Of a stretch of DNA of 64,000 nucleotides, positions 28,411 through 37,345 are shown piece by piece. Source of the DNA: an uncultured Chloroflexota bacterium (GTDB lineage: Bacteria > Chloroflexota > Anaerolineae > Anaerolineales > Anaerolineaceae); NCBI GenBank assembly GCA_902774215.1, contig CACYHU010000050.1:1-64000 (forward strand), given 5' to 3'. Position 1 is the stretch's first letter; each line of letters starts with the position of its first letter. A model generated the notes under the pieces. It saw only the letters and a program-made list of their open reading frames with translations, was not told the origin of the DNA and did no database searches. Made by a program: the position numbers and the translations under genes.

Positions 28411-28451
28411 TAAAAATCCGGAGCAGTCCCTTTTTGGGGGAACTGCCCCGG
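28411..28451 (-). terminator. Hairpin terminator/attenuator between binding protein and permease genes
   Basis: Stem CCGGAGCAGTCCC against GGGGAACTGCCCCGG with one mismatch and a bulge, followed on the minus strand by a T-rich run. It lies 47 bases after the binding-protein stop and may make permease levels lower than binding-protein levels. Confidence 0.75.
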
Positions 28452-28497
28452 AGGCAGTTCATAATACCGGCGTCATCAGACACCGGAGGTATAACAA

Positions 28498-30414
28498 TTA
28501 TTCAGCCGCGTAGGCAGCAGCATTTGCTTCAGCCTGTTCGGTGGTCAGCAGATCGGTGGAAGTTTCCCAATCAGTGTAGCGGTATGCCTGCATACCGTAC
28601 ATGCTGTAAACCTTGGAGAAAGCATTGATCTTTGTCAGTTCCCATTGGACTTCATAGAACCACGGGATGACCAGAGCATGATCAAGCATGCAGGCTTCGG
28701 CTTTAGCGAAAGCAGCGTAACGAGCATCGATGTCATCGGTGATAGCTTTTGCTTCCGTAACGAGTTCGGTAAATTCTTCGTAAGCGGCGATCAGATCCGG
28801 ATCGGTAGCTTCATTAATGATGCTATATGCATTGGAATAATATGCAGCAGTATCATCATAGGTTTCCTGACCAAGGAAGTTGATCGGGTCAGCAAAGTCA
28901 GCGCCCCAGCCATTGATGTAGATGGAAGCTTTATGCGGTTTGCGGACTTCATTTGCAAGTGAAGAAATATAAGTGCCGATCTTCAGAGTGATATAATCAC
29001 TGCCCATGGTTTCAGCAACGATGTTTTCAAGAACTTTATAAGTCTGGATCAGTACATCATTGGAACCTGCGACATAGATTTCCATCGTTACAGGGAATGT
29101 GACGCCTTTTGCACTGAGTTCTTCCATCGCCTTGGCTTTGTATTCAGCAGCCAGGTCAGGATTGCGGCGGGCGTAGGTTTCATAATTGTACTGCAGGCCG
29201 ATCTCGTCGCGGACCAGCTGGGTATAGTCGGTACCGTCAGAGGTGAAAGAAACGCCGTTGCCGGTATAACCAAAGTTCTGGCAATTCAGAGGATTGATCG
29301 GATTGTAGCGGGCAAAGTAATTGACCGGATCCAGACCATAATAGAGACTCTTTCTGAAGTTCTCATTGGCAACAGCCAGATTCCAGTTTTCATCCGGGGT
29401 TTCACCGTCTTCAAGATTCTTGCTGTAGACCAGATGGATCTGATAAGAATATTTGGTCGGGCGCATTTCAACAAGGTTGTTATGATATTTGTTTGCCGGA
29501 TCGTTGTAAATTTCCTGCAGGGTAGCAGCATCAAGGCTGACATGGTCAAGTTCACCCTTATCAAACAGCTGGAAAGCGGTAGCTGCGGATTCAACGATCT
29601 TAATAGTGACAGTGTCGAAGCGCTTAACATTGGCGTCGTTCCAGTAGTTCGGGCTCTTGGTCAGGACTTTCTGGTTGTCTTTTTCAAAATAGGTGATGGT
29701 ATAAGGACCTGAATACCACAGATCTTCCCAGGTGATGTCGCGGTAGCCTTCAACACCGATTTCTTCGATGAGTTCAGCAGAGAGCGGATACAGGCAGTTA
29801 TAAGTGGCGACGGACGGGAAATACGGCAGGCTGTCGACCAGATAATAGGTGATGGTTCCTTCTAAATCATCACATTCAATGCCAACCATTTCAGCAAACT
29901 TGGAATCCTCATCAGCGGTAAGCTCATAAGCGGCTTCCGGACCATCGGATTCGGTAAGTTCTTTGGTATATTCATAATATTCTGCAGCACCGGCGATCAT
30001 TTCCATCGGCATGGAAGAGTTATAGGAATCGTTCTTCGCATAGTTCAGAACCCATTCAAGACCGGTTGCCCAGTCGGAAGCGACAACATCAGCCTGAACT
30101 TCGCCGTCTTTGTCGAACCAGGTCATGCCTTCATTGAGGGTGAAGACCCAGGTATGTCCGCCATCCGGGCTTTCGTAGGATTTAGCGGCATTCAGCTTCA
30201 GATTACCATGATTGTCGTTGGTCAACAGACCATCAATCAGGTTGTTCAAAACATTCAGGTCCTGAGCAGCCTGGGAATAGTGAATATTCCAGGTTTCAAC
30301 TTCACGGCCCTTTGTTTCGTAGGTGTTGAGGTTTGTCAGTTCATCAGCCATTGCCATGGAGACAGCACTGAGGATCATGACGAACGCTAACACGACAGCA
30401 AGCATTTTCTTCAT
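28498..30414 (-). CDS. oppA: Peptide-binding protein of ABC system 1, copy 1 (no lipobox)
   Basis: A 638-residue family-5 solute-binding protein. The N-terminus is a clear signal peptide ending AMADEL, but there is no lipobox Cys, so it is not a standard lipoprotein. The mature part has the family opening (NTYETKGREVETWN), the WVFTLNEGMTWFDKDG strand pair and a closing domain with a conserved GWGADFADPINFLGQ segment. It should capture oligopeptides for OppBC-DF. GGAGG is eight bases before the ATG and the gene has its own promoter at 30462-30490. It is about three quarters identical by eye to the next gene upstream, so the two arose by tandem duplication. Confidence 0.92.
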   Translation of the reverse strand: MKKMLAVVLAFVMILSAVSMAMADELTNLNTYETKGREVETWNIHYSQAAQDLNVLNNLIDGLLTNDNHGNLKLNAAKSYESPDGGHTWVFTLNEGMTWFDKDGEVQADVVASDWATGLEWVLNYAKNDSYNSSMPMEMIAGAAEYYEYTKELTESDGPEAAYELTADEDSKFAEMVGIECDDLEGTITYYLVDSLPYFPSVATYNCLYPLSAELIEEIGVEGYRDITWEDLWYSGPYTITYFEKDNQKVLTKSPNYWNDANVKRFDTVTIKIVESAATAFQLFDKGELDHVSLDAATLQEIYNDPANKYHNNLVEMRPTKYSYQIHLVYSKNLEDGETPDENWNLAVANENFRKSLYYGLDPVNYFARYNPINPLNCQNFGYTGNGVSFTSDGTDYTQLVRDEIGLQYNYETYARRNPDLAAEYKAKAMEELSAKGVTFPVTMEIYVAGSNDVLIQTYKVLENIVAETMGSDYITLKIGTYISSLANEVRKPHKASIYINGWGADFADPINFLGQETYDDTAAYYSNAYSIINEATDPDLIAAYEEFTELVTEAKAITDDIDARYAAFAKAEACMLDHALVIPWFYEVQWELTKINAFSKVYSMYGMQAYRYTDWETSTDLLTTEQAEANAAAYAAE

Positions 30415-30461
30415 ATTTTTTCCTCCAAATTAAAATTTAACATTTAAAAAATGTTTCAATT

Positions 30462-30490
30462 ATTTTACCGTTTTCATAAATTGACGTCAA
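30462..30490 (-). promoter_or_regulatory. Sigma-A-type promoter of binding-protein copy 1
   Basis: On the minus strand TTGACG (30490-30485), a 17-base spacer and TAAAAT (30467-30462), about 48 bases before the start codon. Confidence 0.8.
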
Positions 30491-30531
30491 GAAAATTAAA
30501 AAAATGAATGATATACGATATAGTTTTTAAT

Positions 30532-30565
30532 AAAAAAACGGGACAGCGCAGATACTGTCCCGTTC
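30532..30565 (-). terminator. Terminator after binding-protein copy 2
   Basis: Stem AACGGGACAG / CTGTCCCGTT with an eight-base loop, followed on the minus strand by seven T. It separates the transcription of the two binding-protein genes. Confidence 0.9.
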
Positions 30566-30582
30566 GAGTGAATTGTTTTTTC

Positions 30583-32496
30583 CTATTCGGCAGCCCAGAC
30601 GGCGGCGTTTGCGGCAGCTTCAGCTGTGGTGAGCGGTTCGGTATTTACTTCCCAGCCGACATAGCGGTAAGTCTGCATGCCATACATGGCATAAACGCGG
30701 CTGTAATCATTGATCTTGGTCAGTTCCCATTCAATGACGTAATGGGTGGGAATCACCAGCGCGTGGTCAAGGAAGCAGGCTTCAGCCTTTGCGAAGGCGG
30801 CATAACGCTCATCCAGATCGTCGGTGATGGCATCGGCAGCTTTTGTGAGTTCCGTGAATTCCTGATACGCAGCGATGAGGTCCAGATCAGTGACTTCATT
30901 CACATGGCTGTATACGGTGGAAAAATAAGCGGAAGTATCGTCATATGTCTCCTGCCCGAGGAAGTTGATCGGATCAGCAAAGTCAGCGCCCCAGCCGGTA
31001 ACATAGAAGGAAGCTTTACGGGGTGTGCGGACTTCATTGGCAAGTGAAGAAATATAGGTGTTGGTCTTCAGGACAACAAAATCATCACCCAGACCGTCAC
31101 GGAAGATGTTTTCAAGCACCTTGGCAGTCTGAGCCTCAACGTCATTGGAGCCGTTGATGTAATAATCAATTGTGACCGGGAAGGTAACGCCCTTTGCGCT
31201 CAGTTCTTCGATCGCTTTGGCTTTATATTCTGCAGTCGCTTCAGGATCATAGCGATTATAGACGGAATAATCGTAGTCAACGCCCATTTCTTCGCGTACA
31301 AGCTTTGTGTAGTCCGTACCGTCAGAAGTGAAGGATACACCGTTACCGGTATAGACATAGTTCTGAGAGTTCAGCGGGTTGATGGCGTTCGTACGGGCGA
31401 AATAATTCGTCAGGTCCAGACCGTAGTAAAGTGCCTTGCGGAAGTTTTCATTGGCAATGGCCAGATTCCAGTTGGTGTCCGGGGTAGTTCCGTCTTCCAG
31501 ATTCTTTGCAAAATCGAAGTGGAAGTGATAAGCGTATTTGGTCGGGCGCATTTCTACAAGATTATTATGATACTTGTGATTTTCGTCCTTGTAGATTTCC
31601 TGCAAAGTAGCCTGGTCAAGAGAGACATGGTCAAGTTCTCCCTGTGTAAACAGCTGGTAAGCGACAGCATTGGAATCAACGATCTTGAGTGTGATCGAGT
31701 CGAGACGGTCAACATTGGCGTCGTTCCAGTAGTTCGGGCTCTTGGTGAAGACCTTCTGGTTATCGTATTCAAAATAGGTGATCGTGTACGCACCGGAGTA
31801 CCACATATCTTCCCAGGTCACATCACGGTAGCCTTCCACACCGAGTTCTTCCAGCATGGAAGCTGAGGCCGGATACAGGCAGTTGTAGGTTGCCACGGAC
31901 GGGAAATAGGGAAGCTTCCCGACGAGCGTATAGGTGATGGTACCGGCTTCATCGTCACATTCGATGCCTACCATCTCATCAAAAACAGAACCTTCTTCAG
32001 CAGTAAGAGCCCAGGCAGCTTCATTGCCTTCTTTGTCGGCAAGATCTTTTGTGTAATCGTAATATTCCTGCGCTCCGGCGATCATCTGGTTCGGCATGGA
32101 TGTATTGTATGAATCATTTTTCGCATAGTTCAATACCCATTCCAGACCGGTCGCCCAGTCAGACGCCAAAACATCGGCCTGATATTCGCCATCCTTATTG
32201 AACCAGGTCATTCCTTCGTTCAATGTGAAGACCCAGGTCTGCCCGCCATCGGTGGTCTCATAGGATTTCGCGGCATTCAGCTGCATATCGCCATGATTAT
32301 CGTTGGTCATCAAACCATCGATCAGGTTGACCAGGACGTTGTTATCCACAGCGCGCTGAGACATGTGAACATTCCAGGTTTCGAGTTCACGGCCTCTGGT
32401 CTCATAGGTGGTCAGCGTATTCTGTCGTTCTGCAAAAGAGACCGAGACGGTGACGAGCAAAATAAGCACCAGCACAGGAAACAAATATTTCTTCAT
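30583..32496 (-). CDS. oppA: Peptide-binding protein of ABC system 1, copy 2 (no lipobox)
   Basis: A 637-residue paralogue of the gene at 28498, with the same domain layout. The signal peptide ends SVSFAERQ and again has no lipobox Cys. Differences from copy 1 are spread along the chain, which may alter peptide preference. AAGGAGGG precedes the ATG at good spacing. It has its own promoter (32542-32570) and terminator, so it can be made alone. Both copies probably feed the single permease downstream. How an unlipidated binding protein stays near the membrane of a single-membrane cell is unclear. Confidence 0.92.
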   Translation of the reverse strand: MKKYLFPVLVLILLVTVSVSFAERQNTLTTYETRGRELETWNVHMSQRAVDNNVLVNLIDGLMTNDNHGDMQLNAAKSYETTDGGQTWVFTLNEGMTWFNKDGEYQADVLASDWATGLEWVLNYAKNDSYNTSMPNQMIAGAQEYYDYTKDLADKEGNEAAWALTAEEGSVFDEMVGIECDDEAGTITYTLVGKLPYFPSVATYNCLYPASASMLEELGVEGYRDVTWEDMWYSGAYTITYFEYDNQKVFTKSPNYWNDANVDRLDSITLKIVDSNAVAYQLFTQGELDHVSLDQATLQEIYKDENHKYHNNLVEMRPTKYAYHFHFDFAKNLEDGTTPDTNWNLAIANENFRKALYYGLDLTNYFARTNAINPLNSQNYVYTGNGVSFTSDGTDYTKLVREEMGVDYDYSVYNRYDPEATAEYKAKAIEELSAKGVTFPVTIDYYINGSNDVEAQTAKVLENIFRDGLGDDFVVLKTNTYISSLANEVRTPRKASFYVTGWGADFADPINFLGQETYDDTSAYFSTVYSHVNEVTDLDLIAAYQEFTELTKAADAITDDLDERYAAFAKAEACFLDHALVIPTHYVIEWELTKINDYSRVYAMYGMQTYRYVGWEVNTEPLTTAEAAANAAVWAAE

Positions 32497-32541
32497 AATG
32501 ATTTCCCTCCTTATGAATAATGAAAAAAAATTGATTGGCTT

Positions 32542-32570
32542 ATTTTACCTTTATGGTAATAAGCGGTCAA
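32542..32570 (-). promoter_or_regulatory. Sigma-A-type promoter of binding-protein copy 2
   Basis: On the minus strand TTGACC (32570-32565), a 17-base spacer and TAAAAT (32547-32542), about 46 bases before the start codon. Layout and bases flanking the -10 box match the promoter of copy 1. Confidence 0.8.
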
Positions 32571-32675
32571 GAAATTTATTACACAGTCAATATTACACAG
32601 TCGATAGAAGATATAAAGTAAACATACTTCCGTTTGTCTGGTAAAATTGGTTATTACAAGTGCTGAGGAGGAAAA

Positions 32676-33092
32676 TTGAAAAAGATCAAAGAAATATATG
32701 AGCCCTATATGCTTCGGCCGATGATCTATATGACCTTTACCCGTTTTGTGCTGGGTTTGTTCATCACACTGCTGGCGGATTTTTTCATCTCACAGAACGT
32801 CGGGCATTCCGTGAAAAAAGACGGCTTTTTTATTTGTGCTTTTATATTTGCTCTTCTTACCGTGATCGCATGGCTGCGGATGGATGGCGTCAGGCTGCCG
32901 CAGCTGATGATGCTGCGTGTCAATCCTTCGAAAAAGCCTTCACGAATGTATGGCGATATGATCGATTTTGTAGAAGAACGTCCGGGAATCGATTTCAATG
33001 ACCTTGATGACCGGGAGAAGGACCTTTGTATTTTTGCAGCGAATTTTTTTTGTTTTCTCGTTTTTCTATTGACAGCCCTGATCATAAAATAA
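32676..33092 (+). CDS. Small membrane protein of unknown function (TTG start)
   Basis: A 138-residue protein starting at a TTG with a strong GAGGAGG five bases upstream; no ATG fits. It has about three hydrophobic segments (residues ~18-38, ~50-66, ~118-137) and a charged stretch with EERPGIDFNDLDDREKD before the last helix. I do not recognise a family. It lies between two divergent peptide transporter operons but has no clear link to either. Confidence 0.65.
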   Translation: MKKIKEIYEPYMLRPMIYMTFTRFVLGLFITLLADFFISQNVGHSVKKDGFFICAFIFALLTVIAWLRMDGVRLPQLMMLRVNPSKKPSRMYGDMIDFVEERPGIDFNDLDDREKDLCIFAANFFCFLVFLLTALIIK

Positions 33093-33331
33093 GCGCCTCC
33101 TCATACACTTGATTGTGCTAAAGTAATGAAAGAACAGTCTTTATTGGCATAAAAAATGAAATTGTGGTATAGTTTTTCTTCGTAAAATAATTTAGGTTAT
33201 AAGATTTTATTTTGATCGAGCTTCAGAATTTGAAACGACGAATTTTTCAGAAACAAGGGTAATTACATGACAGCAGGCTTGTAAAGGCGCTGGCATGTTT
33301 TTTTAGTTATTTTCAGGAGGTGAAACACATT

Positions 33332-34243
33332 ATGCTGCGATATTTTGTCACTCGTATTTTGCTGGCAATCGTAACTGTGTTCATCATCATCACGATCACG
33401 TTTTTCGCAATGAATGCGATCCCGGGAGGACCTTTCGCGTCTGAGAAGGCTCCTTCAGCAGCGGTCAAGGCTGTGCTTGAGGAGCGCTATAATCTGGATA
33501 AACCGGTCGGAACGCAGTTCATCTTATATCTAAAAAATATTCTTCACGGAGATTTTGGCGTTTCATTAAAAACAGGCCGTCCGATCACAACGGTTATCTC
33601 GGAGTCATTCGGAATATCTGCAAGGCTTGGCCTTATGGCCGCACTAGTCGCGATTGTTTTCGGACTGACATTCGGAAGTATTGCGGCGCTGACACGCAGC
33701 GGGATCTCTGACAGACTGATCATTTTTTTTACAACGCTGCTGGTTTCGGTGCCAAGTTTTGTGCTCGCAACATTGCTTCTTCTGGTCTTCTGTCTGCAGC
33801 TAAAATGGTTCCCTGTCTGGAGCTCCTCCAACCCCAATTATGTTCTGCCGGTAATTTCTCTTGCAATGTCTCCGATGGCATATATTACACGGCTGACCAA
33901 ATCTTCCATGCTTGATGTGTTGGGACAGGACTATATCCGTACCGCGGTTTCCAAAGGTGTTTCCCAATTCTGGGTCATTGCCAAGCATGCCCTCCGCAAC
34001 GCTCTGATCCCGGTTATCACGTATGTCGGACCGATGGTTGCGTATATTATTACCGGTTCTCTGGTTGTGGAATCAGTTTTCACTATCGGCGGACTTGGCG
34101 GCAAATTTGTATCTTCGATCAACAATCAGGATTACCCGATGATCATGGCCACGACAATATTTCTGGCTGTTTTGATGGTCCTTGCAACTCTGATTTCCGA
34201 TCTGGTTTACAAGCTTGTTGACCCACGGATCTCATTTGATTAA
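33332..34243 (+). CDS. oppB: Oligopeptide ABC transporter permease OppB, system 2
   Basis: A 303-residue permease of normal OppB/DppB length, six helices, with NAIPGGPF after helix 1 and the conserved YIRTAVSKGVSQFWV coupling region and SVFTIGGLGG near the end. The AGGAGG at 33315-33320 points to the ATG at 33332; a GTG at 33320 overlaps the ribosome site and is not the start. First gene of a five-gene operon oppBCDF-oppA. Unlike the other OppB of this window it has no Cys-rich insert. Confidence 0.93.
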   Translation: MLRYFVTRILLAIVTVFIIITITFFAMNAIPGGPFASEKAPSAAVKAVLEERYNLDKPVGTQFILYLKNILHGDFGVSLKTGRPITTVISESFGISARLGLMAALVAIVFGLTFGSIAALTRSGISDRLIIFFTTLLVSVPSFVLATLLLLVFCLQLKWFPVWSSSNPNYVLPVISLAMSPMAYITRLTKSSMLDVLGQDYIRTAVSKGVSQFWVIAKHALRNALIPVITYVGPMVAYIITGSLVVESVFTIGGLGGKFVSSINNQDYPMIMATTIFLAVLMVLATLISDLVYKLVDPRISFD

Positions 34244-34258
34244 GAGGAGGATTTGAAG

Positions 34259-35332
34259 ATGGATGAGAGCAAAGGATTCCCAAAAAAACAACTTCTGAGC
34301 CTCCAATTGGATCTTTCCAAATTTGAACAGGTTTCGGATGAGGAAAAAGCGCAGGCTGTTATTATGCGGGAGTCAACCACCTTTTTCAAGGATGGTATGA
34401 GAAAACTGAGAAAGAATCCTCTCGCGATGGGCAGCCTGGTTGTACTTGTTTTAATTATCCTGCTGATCGTTATCGCACCGAGGATCGTTCCCTACAGCTA
34501 TGATCAGATGATCACGGTCGATGGTAAACGTGACAAGACCGCTAAAAACCTGGCTCCATTTACATATTCAAAAAATGAACAGGCAGCTATTGACAAAGGT
34601 GAAAAAATATTCCCTCATATTTTCGGTACGGATGAGCTTTGCCGTGATTATTTTATGCGTGTTATCTATGGAACGCGGGTTTCCCTCTCGGTCGGTCTCT
34701 TCGCAAGCCTTATCGTTTTGGTGATTGGATTGCTTTACGGTTCGATTTCCGGTTATGCGGGGGGAAAAGTTGATATTATCATGATGCGTATCGTGGATAT
34801 CATTTATTCCCTGCCGGATACGCTGATGGTTATTTTGCTTTCTGTGATCCTCTCAACTGTTCTTACCGAAAAGCTTCAGGGTACGATTTTCCAGAAGCTT
34901 GGCGTAAACATGATCAGTTTGTTTATTGTGTTCGGATTGCTTTACTGGGTCGGTATGGCTCGTCTGGTCCGCGGACAAATACTGACAATTAAAAACAACG
35001 AATATGTACTTGCTGCCAAGGCTTTGGGTTCCGGGTCCGCACGAATCATCCTCAAACATATCCTGCCAAACTGTATGAGTGTGATCTTTATTTCGACCGC
35101 GCTGCAGGTGCCTTCCGCGATCTTTACGGAAAGCTACCTCTCATTCATTGGTCTCGGGGTACAGGCACCGATGCCTTCACTGGGTTCCCTGGCAAATGCT
35201 GCCCGCGGCGGACTTTCCAGCTACCCTTATAAGCTCGTATTTCCGGCTGTTATGATTTGTCTGATCGTTCTCTCCTGCAACCTGCTGGGTGACGGACTGC
35301 GCGATGCTTTTGATCCGAAATTAAGGAGGTAA
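34259..35332 (+). CDS. oppC: Oligopeptide ABC transporter permease OppC, system 2
   Basis: A 357-residue permease with a 65-residue charged N-terminal tail, first helix MGSLVVLVLIILLIVIA and a long outer loop before five more helices. The coupling region ALGSGSARIILKHILPN and the C-terminal ARGGLSSYPYKLVFPA are family typical. GAGGAGG eight bases upstream selects the ATG at 34259 over a TTG at 34253. It pairs with the OppB just upstream and is followed after two bases by oppD. Confidence 0.93.
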   Translation: MDESKGFPKKQLLSLQLDLSKFEQVSDEEKAQAVIMRESTTFFKDGMRKLRKNPLAMGSLVVLVLIILLIVIAPRIVPYSYDQMITVDGKRDKTAKNLAPFTYSKNEQAAIDKGEKIFPHIFGTDELCRDYFMRVIYGTRVSLSVGLFASLIVLVIGLLYGSISGYAGGKVDIIMMRIVDIIYSLPDTLMVILLSVILSTVLTEKLQGTIFQKLGVNMISLFIVFGLLYWVGMARLVRGQILTIKNNEYVLAAKALGSGSARIILKHILPNCMSVIFISTALQVPSAIFTESYLSFIGLGVQAPMPSLGSLANAARGGLSSYPYKLVFPAVMICLIVLSCNLLGDGLRDAFDPKLRR

Positions 35333-35334
35333 AT

Positions 35335-36336
35335 ATGACAGAGAGACTTTTGGAAGTAAAAGATCTGCATACATCCTTCTTTACAGACGCAGGTGAAGTA
35401 AAAGCTGTAAACGGATTATCATTCAATCTGGATGAAGGAGAGGTTTTAGGGATCGTCGGTGAGTCAGGTTCCGGTAAAAGCGTAACCGCTTATTCGATCA
35501 TGCGCATTCTGACAAATCCCGGAACAATAAAAAGCGGTCAGATCCTTTATAAAGGACAGGATATTTCAAAGATCCCGGAAAAGGAAATGCGGAAAATTCG
35601 CGGAGCAAAGATTTCCATTATTTTCCAGGATCCGATGACTTCGCTGAATCCTACATATACGATCGGGAACCAGATCGAGGAAGCAATTTTACTGCATACA
35701 AATCGGACAAAGTCAGAAGCCCGTGAACGCGCAATTGAAATGCTGAAGCTGGTTGGTGTCAATGAGCCGGAAAAACGCGTAAGGCAATATCCTCACGAGC
35801 TTTCCGGCGGTATGCGGCAGCGTGTGATGATAGCGATGGCACTGGCCTGCGAGCCGGACATCCTGATTGCCGATGAGCCGACAACAGCTCTGGATGTGAC
35901 GATACAGGCTCAGATTCTTGAACTGATGCAGAATCTGCAGAAGGAATTGGGAATGGCGATCATCATTATCACACATGATCTGGGTGTGATTGCAGATATG
36001 TGCGACACCATCATCGTGATGTATGGCGGACGTGCCTGTGAACGCGGTACGGCCGATGAGATTTTCTATAACCCGTGCCATGAATATACAAAAGGTCTGA
36101 TGCGGTCGATCCCGAGTATTGTCGGAAAGCGGGAGCGACTGATACCGATCTCGGGTACACCGATCGATCAATTGAATCTGCCGAAAGGCTGTGCCTTTGC
36201 ACCCCGTTGTGATAATGCTATGCGGATCTGCATGGAAGCTCAGCCGGATGAGATAATGATCAATCAGGATCATTCGGCAGCATGCTGGATGAATGTGAAA
36301 AAAGTCTACGAAGAAGCCGGAAAGGAGAAAGCCTGA
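35335..36336 (+). CDS. oppD: Oligopeptide ABC transporter ATPase OppD
   Basis: A 333-residue ABC ATPase. Walker A GESGSGKS near residue 42, Q-loop [10 protein letters not shown], signature LSGGMRQR, Walker [12 protein letters not shown], and a C-terminal peptide-transporter extension with the Cys-bearing [14 protein letters not shown]. Its ribosome site AAGGAGG overlaps the end of oppC. It should pair with OppF to drive import; the neighbouring oppF is damaged. Confidence 0.95.
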   Translation: MTERLLEVKDLHTSFFTDAGEVKAVNGLSFNLDEGEVLGIVGESGSGKSVTAYSIMRILTNPGTIKSGQILYKGQDISKIPEKEMRKIRGAKISIIFQDPMTSLNPTYTIGNQIEEAILLHTNRTKSEARERAIEMLKLVGVNEPEKRVRQYPHELSGGMRQRVMIAMALACEPDILIADEPTTALDVTIQAQILELMQNLQKELGMAIIIITHDLGVIADMCDTIIVMYGGRACERGTADEIFYNPCHEYTKGLMRSIPSIVGKRERLIPISGTPIDQLNLPKGCAFAPRCDNAMRICMEAQPDEIMINQDHSAACWMNVKKVYEEAGKEKA

Positions 36337-36337
36337 T

Positions 36338-37220
36338 ATGAGTACACAGCCTCTGGTTGATGTGAGACACTTGAAACAGTATTTTCCGATTCGTACCGGA
36401 TTCTTTGAAACAACACCGCTCAAAGCTGTGGATGATATTTCATTCTATGTAAATGAGGGCGAAACGCTTGGCCTGGTCGGTGAATCAGGCTGCGGTAAAA
36501 CAACCGCGGGACGTACGATTCTGCATCTCTACAAACCGACTGCAGGTGAGATTTATTATGATGGCAATCTGATCACAGAAAAGAATATCAAGAATTACCG
36601 CAAAGAAATGCAGATCGTTTTTCAGGATCCCTATTCTTCTCTTGATCCTCGTATGACCGTTGCGGATATTATCGGTGAGCCGCTTGATATTCATCATTTA
36701 TACAGCAATAAAGCAGAAAGAACTGATAAGGTTCGTCATTTGATGGATCTGGTCGGATTGAATTCCGAACAGGCGAACCGATATGCACATGAATTTTCAG
36801 GCGGTCAGCGTCAGCGTATCGGGATCGCCAGGGCACTTGCTGTAGACCCGAATTTTATCGTCTGCGATGAGCCGGTTTCCGCGCTGGATGTTTCCATTCA
36901 GGCTCAAATAATCAATACCTTTGAAGATCTGCAGAAAAAACTGAATATTGCTTATCTGTTTATTGCCCATGATCTGTTAGTGGTAAGACATATGTCCAAC
37001 AGGATCGCGGTAATGTATCTGGGAAGGATCGTTGAGACCGCGGATGCCTCATTCCCGCAAACGTATCCCTTTGGAGGGTGACGTTCCAAGTCCTTTACAT
37101 ATGCCATCCGGATGTTCTTTCCGAACGCGCTGCCGCTATGCGACAGAAAAATGTGCACAGGAAAGGCCTGAACTTCGTGAAGTTTCTCCGGGACATCAGG
37201 TGGCCTGCCACATTATTTAA
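36338..37220 (+). pseudogene. oppF: Oligopeptide ABC transporter ATPase OppF, interrupted by deletion/frameshift
   Basis: The first 240 residues are a good OppF: GESGCGKTT near 48, [19 protein letters not shown], up to GRIVETADA. The frame then ends at 37081. The lost C-terminal extension is found in another frame from about 37050 to 37220 ([13 protein letters not shown], then Cys-rich [17 protein letters not shown]). Between the parts the segment with the usual [10 protein letters not shown] motif, roughly 30 residues, is absent. The remaining catalytic domain is complete, so a shortened protein could still hydrolyse ATP. Without it the system would need another OppF, such as the fused OppDF. 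Sequencing or assembly error is possible. Confidence 0.82.
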
Positions 37221-37345
37221 TTCTGAAATCAGAAATAAATTATATCTGACTTCAATTGCTGTAGTCTGAAGACTGATTTCTAAAATGGTGTATCAACTAT
37301 TTGGGAAAGATCCCGGATAGAAATTTATATAGGAGAAGATAAATA

